Assembly (NCBI RefSeq): GCF_002250505.1
Contig: NZ_NJGY01000002.1
Coordinates: 426,839-490,838, forward strand
Direction of reading: 5' to 3'
Source: Janthinobacterium sp. PC23-8
GTDB taxonomy: Bacteria; Pseudomonadota; Gammaproteobacteria; Burkholderiales; Burkholderiaceae_D
Length of the DNA stretch: 64,000 bases
The position numbers were made by a program, and so were the translations under genes. Every line of letters starts with the position of its first letter. The stretch's first letter is position 1. Positions 31,009 to 41,597 of the stretch are shown here, piece after piece. The notes beneath the pieces are model-generated. The model did not search any database. It saw nothing but the letters and a program-made list of their open reading frames with translations, and had not been told where the DNA came from.

Positions 31009-32652
31009 TCAGCCCTCCATCAGCAGCACCTGCTGTTGACGGCGCGAGCGCTGCGGCTCGGACATCGGCAGGGCGGGCTGGCCGGCTGCGGGAGCGAGTG
31101 CCTCTTGCAAGCGGAATACCTGTACCGATTGTGACAGCAGCCCGGCTTGCTCCTGCAGTGCGTTGGCGGCGGCGGCGGCTTGCTCGACCAGCGCCGCGTT
31201 TTGCTGCGTCACCTGGTCCATCTGCGAGATCGCTTCATTGACCTGTTCGATGCCCATGCGCTGCTCTTCGCTGGCGTCGGTGATGTCGCCTATGATGGTG
31301 GAGAGGCGCTGCACGCTGTCGACCACCTGCTGCATGGTGGCGCCCGCCTGCTCGACGAGAATGTTGCCGGTGCCGACCTTGTCGACCGAGTCCTCGATCA
31401 GGCCCTTGATTTCCCTGGCCGCGCTGGCGCTGCGCTGGGCCAGGTTACGCACTTCCGTGGCGACCACGGCAAAGCCGCGGCCCTGCTCGCCGGCGCGCGC
31501 CGCCTCGACGGCGGCGTTCAATGCTAGGATATTGGTCTGGAAGGCGATGCCGTCGATGACGCCGATAATATCGGCAATCTTGCGCGATGATGCGTTGATC
31601 GAACCCATGGTCCGCACCACGTCGGCGACCACCGCGCCGCCCTGCACCGCCACCGCCGAGGCCGATGCCGCCAGGGTACGGGCCGCCTGGGCATTGTCGG
31701 CATTCTGCTTGACGGCCGAGGTCAGCTCCTCCATCGACGACGCGGTTTCCTCCAGCGAACTGGCTTGCTGCTCGGTGCGCGCCGACAAGTCCATATTGCC
31801 GGCCGCGATCTGCGCCGACGCCGTGGCGATGGTGTCGGTGCCGCCGCGCACGTCGCCGACGATGGTGACCAGCGCCGCATTCATGTCGCGCAGCGCGGCG
31901 ATCAGTTCACCGGTCTCGTCTTTCGAGCGCACGACAATATGGCTACTCAGGTCGCCTTTGGCCACACGCTGGGCAAGGTTCACCGCGACACGCAGCGGCG
32001 CCGTGATATTGCGGTTCAGCAAAAAAGCCAGCACGCAGGCCAGCAGCGCGGCAAGCGCGCCGCCACCCAGCAAGACCACGGTGGTACGCGTTCTCAGGCT
32101 GGCCGCCGCTTCGGCGCGCTGTTCCAGCAAGGCCGCTTCGGCCTGGCTGATTTCACCGAGCAAGGCACGCATGGCGTCCATGTCGGCCTTGCCGTTGCCG
32201 GCCTGCTGGGCTGCCATCACGGCCTCCATATTGCCATCGGCGAGCGCAGCGCGGCGCAGCGCGATGACCGGTTCGACGGCATTGGCCAGCCAGCGCTGCT
32301 GGGTTGCCTCCAGGGTCGCCAGCCGGGTTTGCTGGGCAGGATTGTCGGACGTCAGTTCGCGGACCTTTTGCAGGTGTTCGCGGAAAATGCGTTTGCCGTA
32401 CAGCAGCGGTTCGAGCGACGTTTCCTTGCCCGTCAAGGCAAAGCCGCGTTCGCCTGTTTCAATATCGACCAGGCCCTCGAGCAGGCCGCTCGCTTCGCCC
32501 ATCACTTCATAGGTATGGACATTCCAGCGATTGGCTTCGCCCAGGCTGGCAAAATTGGCTTGGGCGGAGACAATCAGTATCGCCATCAGGGCGATCACAG
32601 CGGCGAACGCCAGGTAAAGACGCGTGCCTATTTTCAAGTTCGATAGAACCAT
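31009..32652 (-). CDS. Methyl-accepting chemotaxis protein (CHASE3-like sensor)
   Basis: A 547-residue receptor. One transmembrane helix near residues 10-30 and a second near 190-212 enclose a helical periplasmic domain with [18 protein letters not shown], the CHASE3 hallmark. A HAMP domain ([11 protein letters not shown]...) and a long signalling helix follow, with the hairpin tip [20 protein letters not shown] and [19 protein letters not shown]. The start at 32652 is set by GGAGA six bases upstream. No C-terminal CheR pentapeptide is evident. Ligand unknown. Confidence 0.95.
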   Translation of the reverse strand: MVLSNLKIGTRLYLAFAAVIALMAILIVSAQANFASLGEANRWNVHTYEVMGEASGLLEGLVDIETGERGFALTGKETSLEPLLYGKRIFREHLQKVRELTSDNPAQQTRLATLEATQQRWLANAVEPVIALRRAALADGNMEAVMAAQQAGNGKADMDAMRALLGEISQAEAALLEQRAEAAASLRTRTTVVLLGGGALAALLACVLAFLLNRNITAPLRVAVNLAQRVAKGDLSSHIVVRSKDETGELIAALRDMNAALVTIVGDVRGGTDTIATASAQIAAGNMDLSARTEQQASSLEETASSMEELTSAVKQNADNAQAARTLAASASAVAVQGGAVVADVVRTMGSINASSRKIADIIGVIDGIAFQTNILALNAAVEAARAGEQGRGFAVVATEVRNLAQRSASAAREIKGLIEDSVDKVGTGNILVEQAGATMQQVVDSVQRLSTIIGDITDASEEQRMGIEQVNEAISQMDQVTQQNAALVEQAAAAANALQEQAGLLSQSVQVFRLQEALAPAAGQPALPMSEPQRSRRQQQVLLMEG

Positions 32653-32789
32653 ATCATTCTCCATGTATTCGATAGAACACGACAATATGTTGCCAGGGAC
32701 GGCGACATTGGCGACGATCATAGCGATAAAAATGACATCATTAGTTGCCCGCAGTCTACAATTTATATCTTTCCGTCTTTTTCTTTCTT

Positions 32790-33659
32790 ATGGGCATTCT
32801 TTCCGTCTTGTTGCAGCGTCTGGACTTTTCCGCCGAGGTCTTTTTTCGCGGCGCCTTTTGCGGCAGCAACCATTTTCCTGTGCAGCCCATGTACGGTCAT
32901 TTACATCTGGTGCGCCAGGGCGCGGTGACCCTGACGCAGAACGACGGCATTGCCTTGCAGCTGCAAGGCCCCGCTGTGGCCTGGTATCCGCGGCCGCATG
33001 CGCATGGACTGTCAACCGGCGATGGCGCTGCCGAACTGCTGTGCGCCCACATCCACCTGGCTGGCGACGACGCCATGGTGCGGGCCTTGCCGTACTGTTT
33101 GCACCTGGCGCTGGTGCCGTTGCCGGCCCTGACCGCTACCTTGGCGCTGCTGTTTGACGAAGCGCATCAGGCGCCATTGGGACACGACCTGGTATTGAAG
33201 CGCCTGTGTGAAGTGCTGATCGTCCAACTGCTGCGCCATTCCTTGCAGCACAAGCTGATATCGTCCACCACGCTGCCAGACATGGCCGACGGCGCTCTGT
33301 GCAAGGCTATGCACGCCATGCAGGCTCATCCTGGAGTCAAATGGTCGGTGGCCGAACTGGCGGCCCTGTGCGGCATGTCGCGCAGCCGCTTCGCGCGCCA
33401 GTTCCATGCGGTGCTGGGCTGTCCGCCGGCCCAGTACCTGAACCAGCTGCGCATTGGCCGCGCCCAGGAATTGCTGCGGCAAGGCAAGCGGGTACAGGAT
33501 ATCGCGCTGGAAGTCGGCTACAGCAACCAGCCCGCTTTTACGCGCGCCTTTCGCGCCGCCACGCAGTGGTCGCCGCGCGACTGGCTGGCACGCAATGGCG
33601 GCGACTCGCCTGGCTGGCAATCCGGCCAGGCATTGGCGCCAAAGATGGACAAACTGTAA
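32790..33659 (+). CDS. AraC-family transcriptional regulator with cupin N-terminus
   Basis: A 289-residue regulator. The N-terminal part (AEVFFRGAFCGSNHF...) resembles the Cupin_6/AraC-binding sensor domain. The C-terminal double helix-turn-helix has WSVAELAALCGMSRSRFARQ and VQDIALEVGYSNQPAFTRAF, ending ATQWSPRDWL. It is divergent from the chemoreceptor and followed by uppP, but its targets are not apparent. I start at the Met of MGILSVLLQR because upstream residues are hydrophobic filler. Confidence 0.92.
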   Translation: MGILSVLLQRLDFSAEVFFRGAFCGSNHFPVQPMYGHLHLVRQGAVTLTQNDGIALQLQGPAVAWYPRPHAHGLSTGDGAAELLCAHIHLAGDDAMVRALPYCLHLALVPLPALTATLALLFDEAHQAPLGHDLVLKRLCEVLIVQLLRHSLQHKLISSTTLPDMADGALCKAMHAMQAHPGVKWSVAELAALCGMSRSRFARQFHAVLGCPPAQYLNQLRIGRAQELLRQGKRVQDIALEVGYSNQPAFTRAFRAATQWSPRDWLARNGGDSPGWQSGQALAPKMDKL

Positions 33660-33666
33660 TCGTTCA

Positions 33667-33692
33667 CGGCGGCCGGGCAAAGGGGGCCGCCG
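33667..33692 (+). terminator. GC-rich hairpin between the AraC gene and uppP
   Basis: CGGCGGCC and GGCCGCCG form an 8-bp perfect stem with a 10-base loop, seven bases past the AraC stop. GTAAAAT follows at 33693-33699 and may be the -10 of uppP. Confidence 0.5.
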
Positions 33693-33727
33693 GTAAAATG
33701 CAGGCCCGTCCCACAGCGAAGACTTCC

Positions 33728-34573
33728 ATGACCTTATTGCAGCTGTTTATCCTCTCCATCGTCCAGGGCTTTGCCGAATTGCTGCCCGTCTCAAGCTCCG
33801 CCCACGTCATCATGGCGGAAAAACTGATGGGACTGGACCCCACCTCGCCCGAGCTGACCATGCTGCTGGTGATGCTGCATACCGGCACCATGTTCGCCGT
33901 GATCGTGTATTTCTGGGCCTCGTGGCGCAAGACCTATTTCAGCTCCGGCGCCGCCCTGCGCAGCAATGTGCTGCTGCTGGCGGCGGCCACCTTGCTGACG
34001 GGCATCATCGGCTTTGGCCTGCTGAAACTGATCACCCATGTGGTGATGGCCGGCACGCCCGGCTTCGAGATCGAACATCTGTTCGGCAACGCCAGGCTGA
34101 TGGCCGCCGCGCTGGCCGCCGCCGGCGTGCTGATCATGGTCTCGTCGCGCATGAAACCGCGCCATGACGGCGCGCTGACCTTGCCGCGCGCCATGCTGGT
34201 TGGCGCGGTGCAGGGGCTGTGCCTGCCCTTTCGCGGCTTTTCGCGCTCCGGCGCCACCATTTCCACGGCGATCGCCGTCGGCGTGCCCCAGCGGCGCGCC
34301 GAAGAGTTCAGCTTTGCGCTGGCGGTGGTGCTGACGCCGGCCGTGATCGTCAAGGAAGGCTGGCGCTTTTACCAGGCGGTCCACACCGGCGCGGTCGGCC
34401 ACGGCGCTTCCCTGGCGCAGCTGCTGGCACCGAGCTTGCTCGGCATGTGCCTGTCTTTCCTGGCTGGCTTGCTGGCGTTGCGCTGGCTGTCGAGCTGGCT
34501 CGAACAGGGCCGCTGGCACTTGTTCGGCTTCTATTGCATCGCGGCCTCGGCAGTGGTGCTGTGGGTAGGGTAA
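33728..34573 (+). CDS. uppP: Undecaprenyl-diphosphatase UppP (BacA)
   Basis: A 281-residue integral membrane phosphatase that recycles the lipid carrier for peptidoglycan and other envelope polymers. The first catalytic motif is GFAELLPVSSSAHVIMAE; the second is LPFRGFSRSGATIS, where most homologues have PG before xSRSG, so Pro is replaced by Arg. About eight hydrophobic helices. The chosen Met at 33728 gives the standard family length, whereas the open frame upstream overlaps the AraC gene. Confidence 0.93.
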   Translation: MTLLQLFILSIVQGFAELLPVSSSAHVIMAEKLMGLDPTSPELTMLLVMLHTGTMFAVIVYFWASWRKTYFSSGAALRSNVLLLAAATLLTGIIGFGLLKLITHVVMAGTPGFEIEHLFGNARLMAAALAAAGVLIMVSSRMKPRHDGALTLPRAMLVGAVQGLCLPFRGFSRSGATISTAIAVGVPQRRAEEFSFALAVVLTPAVIVKEGWRFYQAVHTGAVGHGASLAQLLAPSLLGMCLSFLAGLLALRWLSSWLEQGRWHLFGFYCIAASAVVLWVG

Positions 34574-34632
34574 AATCGCGGCGGGCCGCTTCCGGCCATC
34601 CCATCCCAGCCCTGTCCCACTGAAAGACAACG

Positions 34633-35205
34633 ATGAATTTTGCCGCCACCGCCGCCCTCTCGCTCGCCATGTCGACCGACGCCTTTGCCGCCGCCGTCGG
34701 CAAGGGCGCGGCGCTGCACAAGCCGCAATGGCGCGAAGCGCTGCGCACCGGCCTGATCTTCGGGGCGATCGAATCGATCACCCCGCTGATCGGCTGGGCC
34801 CTGGGCCGCGTGGCCGCGCCCTATGTGGAAGCGTGGGATCACTGGATTGCGTTCAGCCTGCTCGGCATCATCGGTTTGCTGATGATGCGCAATGCCCTGT
34901 CCGACAACGATGAAGAAGAGGAACCGGCGCGCAGCCACTCCTTCTGGGTGCTGGCCATCACCGGCTTTGCCACCAGCATCGACGCCATGGTGGTCGGCGC
35001 CGGCCTGGCCTTGCTGGGCGCCAACATTCTCGTCACCGCCGCCGCCATCGGCTTTTCCACCTTTGTGATGGTTACCCTCGGCGTGATGCTGGGCCGCGTG
35101 CTGGGCACGGTGGCCGGGAAGCGTGCCGAACTGCTCGGTGGGCTGATCCTGATCGTGATCGGCTGTCTGATCCTGTACGAGCATCTGGGTCATCCTGCCG
35201 CCTGA
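34633..35205 (+). CDS. mntP: Manganese efflux pump MntP
   Basis: A 190-residue inner-membrane protein with six helices in two repeats. Each repeat carries the metal-site Asp: [14 protein letters not shown] near residue 15 and [17 protein letters not shown] near 113. It exports Mn(II) and prevents manganese toxicity. Many mntP genes sit behind a yybP-ykoY riboswitch; the 59-base gap after uppP is too short for one, so control must be different here, possibly co-transcription with uppP. Confidence 0.95.
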   Translation: MNFAATAALSLAMSTDAFAAAVGKGAALHKPQWREALRTGLIFGAIESITPLIGWALGRVAAPYVEAWDHWIAFSLLGIIGLLMMRNALSDNDEEEEPARSHSFWVLAITGFATSIDAMVVGAGLALLGANILVTAAAIGFSTFVMVTLGVMLGRVLGTVAGKRAELLGGLILIVIGCLILYEHLGHPAA

Positions 35206-35287
35206 GCCTTAATGTACGCAAACGCACACAACCGGCCGGGCAGGCGTGCTAGATTCATGTCTGGATCGAACATGCGAGGAGACCATT

Positions 35288-35494
35288 ATGGAAACGCTGG
35301 AACTGCTGTTTGCGTCCCTGGTCAGGGAAACTGCGCAAGCAATACGGGACAGCCACGTGCCGTTTGCCATCAAGGATGATGAGGCTGCATGTTTTGCCTG
35401 GATGGATACGCATCCGATTTCCGGCTATGTGCAGGAAGCGTATCGCGAGATAGAGGAAACGGCCTTGCAGATCCGCGCGATACGCGCGGGATAA
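35288..35494 (+). CDS. Small hypothetical protein
   Basis: A 68-residue protein starting METLELLFASLVRETAQAIR, with a clear AGGAG site six bases upstream, so it is probably expressed. It is mostly helical and amphipathic, acidic, with a single Cys, and ends EETALQIRAIRAG. I do not recognise the family. Confidence 0.65.
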   Translation: METLELLFASLVRETAQAIRDSHVPFAIKDDEAACFAWMDTHPISGYVQEAYREIEETALQIRAIRAG

Positions 35495-35598
35495 GTGTGG
35501 CGACTTGTTTCCTGCTATGCGCCTTGCGGCGCAAGCAGGCAGTTTCACGCGGCCTGGCGCGATCGCAAGCGGCCAGGCCAGGTCATCCTCAACCATTC

Positions 35599-35826
35599 TC
35601 AGCGCATCGGCGCGCTGTCCGCCAGGCGCCAGCCGATGGACAAGGCGACTTGCTGCGCCTCTTTTTCGTTGCTGCAATCATCATAATCGCAGGTGTCCTC
35701 ATACGCGCCGCAGGCAAGATTCTGGCTGATAAACGAACCTACCCAGCGGCCGTCGCGGCGCTGGGAAGCGGTTGCGCTGATCGTGAATCCTTTGTGGATG
35801 GTGGGATTTTCCAAAGACATCATCAT
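35599..35826 (-). CDS. Small hypothetical protein
   Basis: A 75-residue protein (three Met codons in a row, 35826/35823/35820) preceded by GGAGG. Composition is unusual: an acidic CDYDDC cluster, a short basic strand (QRRDGRWVGSF) and NEKEAQQVALSIGWRLAD at the C-terminus. It looks like a compact beta-beta-alpha protein. No function recognised. Confidence 0.6.
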   Translation of the reverse strand: MMMSLENPTIHKGFTISATASQRRDGRWVGSFISQNLACGAYEDTCDYDDCSNEKEAQQVALSIGWRLADSAPMR

Positions 35827-35949
35827 AGTTCCTCCGCTTAAAAGACGTCAGCCACCTGACTTGCGTCCAGTGTGCCGCATCGCAGCATCATGGTCTGTAC
35901 GCTTGACCACACTGGCCGCATCGCCGATTGAATCGGGTATCATCGCGCC

Positions 35950-36666
35950 ATGTGCGGACGATTCGATCAAAACGACACGGCGCGGGTGCAGGCCTCGCAT
36001 TTCGGCTGGACCGATGCGGTCTTTGACAGCCAGGCCCAGCCGCAGCTGAACGTGTCGCCCGGTACCTGCCGGCCTGTGCTGCACGTTGATCAAGGCGTGC
36101 GCCGAGTCGACGATGTGTTCTGGGGCTACCGCCCTGCCTGGGCCGCCGCTGCGCCGGCGCCGGGCAAGAAGCAAATCCCGATCGCCATCAACGCCCGCCT
36201 GGAAAAACTGGGCGGCAGCTACTGGAAGCGGCTGCTGCGCGGCGGGCGCGGCATCGTCTGCGTGCACGGCTGGTATGAGTGGAGCGGAGAAAAGGGGGCC
36301 AGACAGCCCTGGCATATCCACCGAAAAGACCGCGAACCGCTGTTCCTGCTGGTGCTGGCCCACTTCGGCCCGTTCCGGCAGCACCGCGAGGAATCGGGTT
36401 TCGTGCTGGTGACGGCCGACAGCCTGGGCGGCATGGTCGATATCCATGACCGGCGTCCCGTGGCCGTCAGCGTGGCAGATGCGCAGCGCTGGCTGGCGCC
36501 CGAGTTGACGCCCGACGAGGCGCTGCACCTGGCGCGCACCGGCATGCTGGACGCCGGCCTGTTTGAATGGCATGCGCTCGACAAGCCGCTGATGCCATCG
36601 GCGCGCGTCAAAAAGACGCCGGCGCCACCGGCCGAACAGGCCTCGTTCGACTGGAATGCCGACTGA
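35950..36666 (+). CDS. yedK: SOS-response-associated protein YedK (HMCES family)
   Basis: A 238-residue protein that crosslinks covalently to abasic sites in single-stranded DNA. After Met removal the catalytic Cys2 is N-terminal (MCGRFDQND). INARLEKL, VHGWYEWSG (catalytic Glu) and IHDRRPVAV (His) follow. A TATCAT -10-like hexamer lies only six bases before the ATG, so the transcript may be leaderless. A LexA box is not evident. Confidence 0.95.
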   Translation: MCGRFDQNDTARVQASHFGWTDAVFDSQAQPQLNVSPGTCRPVLHVDQGVRRVDDVFWGYRPAWAAAAPAPGKKQIPIAINARLEKLGGSYWKRLLRGGRGIVCVHGWYEWSGEKGARQPWHIHRKDREPLFLLVLAHFGPFRQHREESGFVLVTADSLGGMVDIHDRRPVAVSVADAQRWLAPELTPDEALHLARTGMLDAGLFEWHALDKPLMPSARVKKTPAPPAEQASFDWNAD

Positions 36667-36676
36667 TCCTTGCCGC

Positions 36677-37849
36677 TTACTGCGCCAGGCGCCGCCACAA
36701 GGCCTCGACCGGGCCTTGCCTGAAACGCGCCAGCCACCAGCGACTGATCAATATCTGCCCCGCCATGATGGCCAGCGCCAGGCCCAGCATCTCGACCGGG
36801 CGCAAGCGTGCGCCCCAGGCCAGTCCCCAGCCATGCAACAAGAAGGTGCCGAGCACCGATTGCGTCAGATAGTTGGAGAGCGCGAGGCGGCCGACCGGCG
36901 CCAGCTGCCGCGTCAGCGCCGCCATCATGGCGGGCCCGGCCAGCATCAGCGACGCCACATAGCCGGCCGCCAGCAACGGTCCGCCCGCATACAGCAGCAG
37001 CTCAAACAACATGCTGTTCCACTGCGTCTGATATGGCTCAATTGTCTGGCGCAGCATCGCCGTGGCGGCCAGCAGGTTGAACGGCAAGCCCAGGCCCAAC
37101 CCCACCGCGCAGACGCGCAGCCACACCTGGCGATGGCGCCGTGGCTCCGTCAGCCAGCCCAGGCGCACGGACAGGATACCCAGCAAGAACAGTACGATGA
37201 TATGCGGCAGCATGACGACGACGAACAGCATCTGCATGCCATAGTCGCGCACGCGCAAGGCCGCCACCGCCTGCAGGCTACCCTGGGTGTAGATGGCGTA
37301 GCGGCCGGCAAATTCCTGCAGCTGGCGCGTGGTGTCCGCCGCCGTGATGGCCGGGCTGACCGGATACAGCAAGGCCATGAACAACAGGAAGCCGCCGGCC
37401 AGCAGCCAGGCCAGGTTGCGGATGCGGGCAAGTCGGCCTGGCGCCAGCCGCAGGATCAGCATGCCGCCCAGCGCGTAGGAGGCAAGCACGTCGCCGCTCC
37501 AGATAAAAAAGCCGTGTATGAGGCCGAACAGCAGCAGCCAGCGCAGGCGCCGCCGGTAGGCCGCTTGCGCTGCCGGCCAGCTGTCCAGCTGCCGCCGCAG
37601 CGAGCGCGTATGCAGCGCAAAGCCGGCGCCGAACAGAAAGGCGAAGATGGGATAGAACTTGAACTCGGCAAACGCCGCCACCAGGAAAATGGCGGCCTGG
37701 TCCTGCCATGGCGCATGCGCAGGCAAGGTGCCATAGCGCACTGACAAAGTGCCCCAGGCGTAGCCCCAGATATTGACCAGCAGGATGCCAAACACGGCGA
37801 TGCCACGCAGCACATCGAGTTGCGCCAGCCTGCCCGGCGGCGAGTTCAT
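36677..37849 (-). CDS. DUF418-domain membrane protein
   Basis: A 390-residue polytopic membrane protein. It begins LDVLRGIAVFGILLVNIWG, the DUF418/YeiB N-terminal signature, and ends with the DUF418 domain (GRLALSNYLTQSVLGTFLLH). About ten helices. Function unknown; some relatives resemble acyltransferase-3 proteins. Its start overlaps the end of the LD-carboxypeptidase gene by 4 bases (ATGA), suggesting joint action in envelope or peptide metabolism. Confidence 0.92.
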   Translation of the reverse strand: MNSPPGRLAQLDVLRGIAVFGILLVNIWGYAWGTLSVRYGTLPAHAPWQDQAAIFLVAAFAEFKFYPIFAFLFGAGFALHTRSLRRQLDSWPAAQAAYRRRLRWLLLFGLIHGFFIWSGDVLASYALGGMLILRLAPGRLARIRNLAWLLAGGFLLFMALLYPVSPAITAADTTRQLQEFAGRYAIYTQGSLQAVAALRVRDYGMQMLFVVVMLPHIIVLFLLGILSVRLGWLTEPRRHRQVWLRVCAVGLGLGLPFNLLAATAMLRQTIEPYQTQWNSMLFELLLYAGGPLLAAGYVASLMLAGPAMMAALTRQLAPVGRLALSNYLTQSVLGTFLLHGWGLAWGARLRPVEMLGLALAIMAGQILISRWWLARFRQGPVEALWRRLAQ

Positions 37850-38769
37850 CGGCTGGCGCGCGCCAGGGTCGGATAGTCCTGCACCTGCAAGCTAAAGCCG
37901 GTGTCGTTCGAGCTCAGGCGCGCATGACCGCCAAACGGCAAGGTGACGCGGCGGCGGATATGGCCGAACTCCAGGCCCGTCAGCACCGGCACCGGCAGGC
38001 GCTCGCGCACATAGGCGAGCATGGCGTCGAAATCATAGCCATTGTCTTGCGGACTCAATTTATAGGCAGAAAAGTCGCCCAGCAGCACAGCTTGCTGGCG
38101 ACCAATCACGCCCGCATGCAGCAGTTGCAGCAGCATGCGCTCGACCCGGTACGGGTGCTCGTTGACGTCTTCGAGGAACAAGATGCCGCCCTCGATGCCG
38201 GGGAAATACGGCGTGCCAAGCAGATGCACCAGCATGGCCAGGTTGCCGCCCCACAGTTTGCCGCGCACATCAACCTGTGGATTGCCTGCAGCCACACCGG
38301 TTACCGTATGCGTGGGCCCTAGCAGGCAGGACCATAGCTGGTCGAGCGTGAACTGTTCCGGCTCGTCGCGCAGGAAATCGTCACAGATCATGGGACCGGC
38401 AAAGCTGGCGCGGCCCGTTCTGGCCATCAGGCCCATGTGAAAGGCCGTGAAGTCGCTGTAGCCGACAAACAATTTGCCGCTGTCGGCCATGGCCTGGAAA
38501 TCGATCTCGGGCAGGATGCGGCTGATGCCATAGCTGCCGCGCAGGGCCAGCACCACCTGCACGTCGGGGTCCCGGGCGGCGGCGGTCAGTTGCGCCAGTC
38601 GCCCAGCTTCCGTGCCGCCGAAGCGCTGGAACTTGTGCGCGGGATCATAGTAATTATGGACAGTGGCGCCTTGCGATTGCAGACGGACAATGGCGCGCGC
38701 CAGCGCCGCCTCGTCGGGCGCGTAGCCGCCGGGTGCCACGATGGCGATGCCGATTTCAGGAGGATTCAA
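37846..38769 (-). CDS. ldcA: LD-carboxypeptidase (murein tetrapeptide carboxypeptidase, S66 family)
   Basis: A 307-residue cytoplasmic serine peptidase that trims the terminal D-Ala from recycled muropeptide tetrapeptides. The nucleophile Ser is in LALRGSYGISRILPEIDF, the Glu in LFLEDVNEHPYRVERML and the His in LTGLEFGHIRRR, as in LdcA/MccF. It is coupled to the DUF418 gene downstream. Confidence 0.95.
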   Translation of the reverse strand: MNPPEIGIAIVAPGGYAPDEAALARAIVRLQSQGATVHNYYDPAHKFQRFGGTEAGRLAQLTAAARDPDVQVVLALRGSYGISRILPEIDFQAMADSGKLFVGYSDFTAFHMGLMARTGRASFAGPMICDDFLRDEPEQFTLDQLWSCLLGPTHTVTGVAAGNPQVDVRGKLWGGNLAMLVHLLGTPYFPGIEGGILFLEDVNEHPYRVERMLLQLLHAGVIGRQQAVLLGDFSAYKLSPQDNGYDFDAMLAYVRERLPVPVLTGLEFGHIRRRVTLPFGGHARLSSNDTGFSLQVQDYPTLARASR

Positions 38770-38804
38770 TAGTATGTTACCGGACAGGGTGAGGAATGTT
38801 CTGC

Positions 38805-39722
38805 TCAGGCAAGCTGCGAGCGCATCTGTGGCACCATCTTACCGTGCAGATGAACATCGATCAAGGCGAGGATGCGCTCGATCAGCTGCGGCGGCAAGTC
38901 GTGGCCCATGCCTTCAATCACTTCCAGCCGCGCGCCCGGTATCAGCGAGGCCGTATCGACGCCGCAGGCGAGCGGGATCAAGGGGTCGGCCGCGCCGTGG
39001 ATCACGAGCGTGGGACAGCTAATGGTGGGCAACAAGGCCACCCGATCGCCCGAGGCGCCGACGGCCACCATCTGGCGCACCACGCCATCGGGACAGTAGG
39101 CGCGGGCCAGGGCCAGCCCGATACGCTGGTGCAGCAGCTTGTCGGTCACCGGATAGGCGGGGCTGCCCAGGGCGCGCACGGTGGCCACCATCTGCGTCAC
39201 CAGGTCGGCCTGGCTGGCGTGGGCCTTCGGGCGTTTCATCAGGGCGTTGCGCGCCAGCTTGCTCGGGCCGGGCAAGCCGCGCCGGCCGCTGCTCGACATG
39301 ATGGACACCAGGCTCATCACCCGCTGCGGCGCACGCGCCGCCATCACCTGCGCGATCATGCCGCCCATCGACACGCCGATCAGGTGCGCCTGGGCCACGC
39401 CCAGGGCCGACAGCAGGCCCAGCGCATCTTCCGCCATGTCATCGAGGGTATACGAACTTTTCAGGGGCCAGCCTATTCTGGTTTTCAGATAGGCCAGCGG
39501 CAGGCTGGGTTTGCCCGCATGCGTCATCTTGCTCGACAGGCCGACGTCGCGGTTGTCGAAGCGGATCACGCGAAAACCTTGTTCGACGATGCCATCGATA
39601 AAGTCATCAGGCCAGGCGACCAGTTGCATGCCCAGTCCCATGATGAACAGCACGCAGGGATCTTGCGGATCGCCATGGCTTTCGTAAGCGATATTGAGGC
39701 CGTTGGCCTTGGTGGTTGCCAT
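38805..39722 (-). CDS. Alpha/beta hydrolase
   Basis: A 305-residue soluble hydrolase. The oxyanion strand LFIMGLGMQLVAWPD precedes RFDNRDVGLSSKM; the nucleophile is in AHLIGVSMGGMIAQVMAA (GVSMG), the Asp in VIHGAADPLIP and the His in IEGMGHDLPP, so the triad is complete. The RDVGLSS pattern is common in esterase or polyketide-type hydrolases. The start at 39722 follows GGAAAGG. Substrate not predictable. Confidence 0.9.
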   Translation of the reverse strand: MATTKANGLNIAYESHGDPQDPCVLFIMGLGMQLVAWPDDFIDGIVEQGFRVIRFDNRDVGLSSKMTHAGKPSLPLAYLKTRIGWPLKSSYTLDDMAEDALGLLSALGVAQAHLIGVSMGGMIAQVMAARAPQRVMSLVSIMSSSGRRGLPGPSKLARNALMKRPKAHASQADLVTQMVATVRALGSPAYPVTDKLLHQRIGLALARAYCPDGVVRQMVAVGASGDRVALLPTISCPTLVIHGAADPLIPLACGVDTASLIPGARLEVIEGMGHDLPPQLIERILALIDVHLHGKMVPQMRSQLA

Positions 39723-40009
39723 GATTGCCTTTCCGGTCAACGGCCGCGAGCATCAGCGCCGCAGCCGTGCAATGAGCATAGCATTTTATGGCTGGAGCGG
39801 CATTACCTGACGCGCGGCAGGCTGGCGGCCAGCAGTTCGCTGGCGAAGAAGAAATACTATTTTAATAATAATGACTGCCATTTGTGAATGGCAAAACGTC
39901 TGGCACGGAGCTTATTTGCCGGCTCGACACCAAAAGTTACCTTGAACAGATACGCATGGTCAGGGTTTTACGTTATCGTGAGCGACAATCCATGGATAGG
40001 GAGTTTTTC

Positions 40010-40597
40010 TTGAATAAACGTTTCATGCAGTATGCAATGGCGCTGGCCGGTTTGCTGATCGGCGGCGCCGCCTTCGCGGCCGACACCTTCAGTCCAGTCG
40101 TGACCGGCGCAGTCAGTTACAGTGGCGACGAATGGCAGGTGGCCACCACGTCAGCCGGGCGCCCGGTAACCTTCCTTGGCGGCGGCCGTTTCAAAGTCGG
40201 TGGCGGCGTATTGTGGCAGTCCAGCCAGTATCCGGTGCAGGCCTCGGCGCTGGTCAACTACCATTACGATCCGCGGGCGGGCGGCAGCGGCAGCGCGAAA
40301 TTTTCACGCATTCCCCTGGAAGCCATGGTCTATTACACGGGCCTGGAAACAGTACGCTTCGGCGTGGGACTCAGTTACGTGCTTGCGCCGAAGGTGACGG
40401 CGAGCGTCGATGGCGCTGAACAGAGCATCAGGTTCAAGAACGCGCTTGGTCGCTCGTTCGAGATCGGCTACGCCCTGACGCCCAGGCTGTGGACCAATCT
40501 GCGTCTGAGCTCGGAAAAATACAAGGCAAAGGTTGCCGGTGCGGCGCAGGACGCCGACGTCTCGTCGCTGTCGGTCAACCTCTCTTACCTGTTCTGA
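40010..40597 (+). CDS. Outer-membrane beta-barrel protein (TTG start)
   Basis: A 195-residue exported protein with signal peptide FMQYAMALAGLLIGGAAFAA. The mature part alternates hydrophobic and polar residues in about eight strands and ends in the classic C-terminal SLSVNLSYLF with terminal Phe, so it should be inserted by BAM. AGGGAG sits exactly six bases before TTG at 40010, making TTG (encoding MNKRF...) the best start; in-frame ATGs at 39992 and 40025 are alternatives. Similar to OmpW/OmpA-like porins; ligand unknown. Confidence 0.75.
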   Translation: MNKRFMQYAMALAGLLIGGAAFAADTFSPVVTGAVSYSGDEWQVATTSAGRPVTFLGGGRFKVGGGVLWQSSQYPVQASALVNYHYDPRAGGSGSAKFSRIPLEAMVYYTGLETVRFGVGLSYVLAPKVTASVDGAEQSIRFKNALGRSFEIGYALTPRLWTNLRLSSEKYKAKVAGAAQDADVSSLSVNLSYLF

Positions 40598-40615
40598 CGG
40601 CTGGTCAGCGCCTCG

Positions 40616-41588
<973 letters not shown>

Positions 41589-41597
41589 AGTTTTTTG

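Noticed and set aside
34574-34632. Possible yybP-ykoY manganese riboswitch before mntP
   Set aside because: The gap is only 59 bases and lacks the conserved paired loops; too short for the element.
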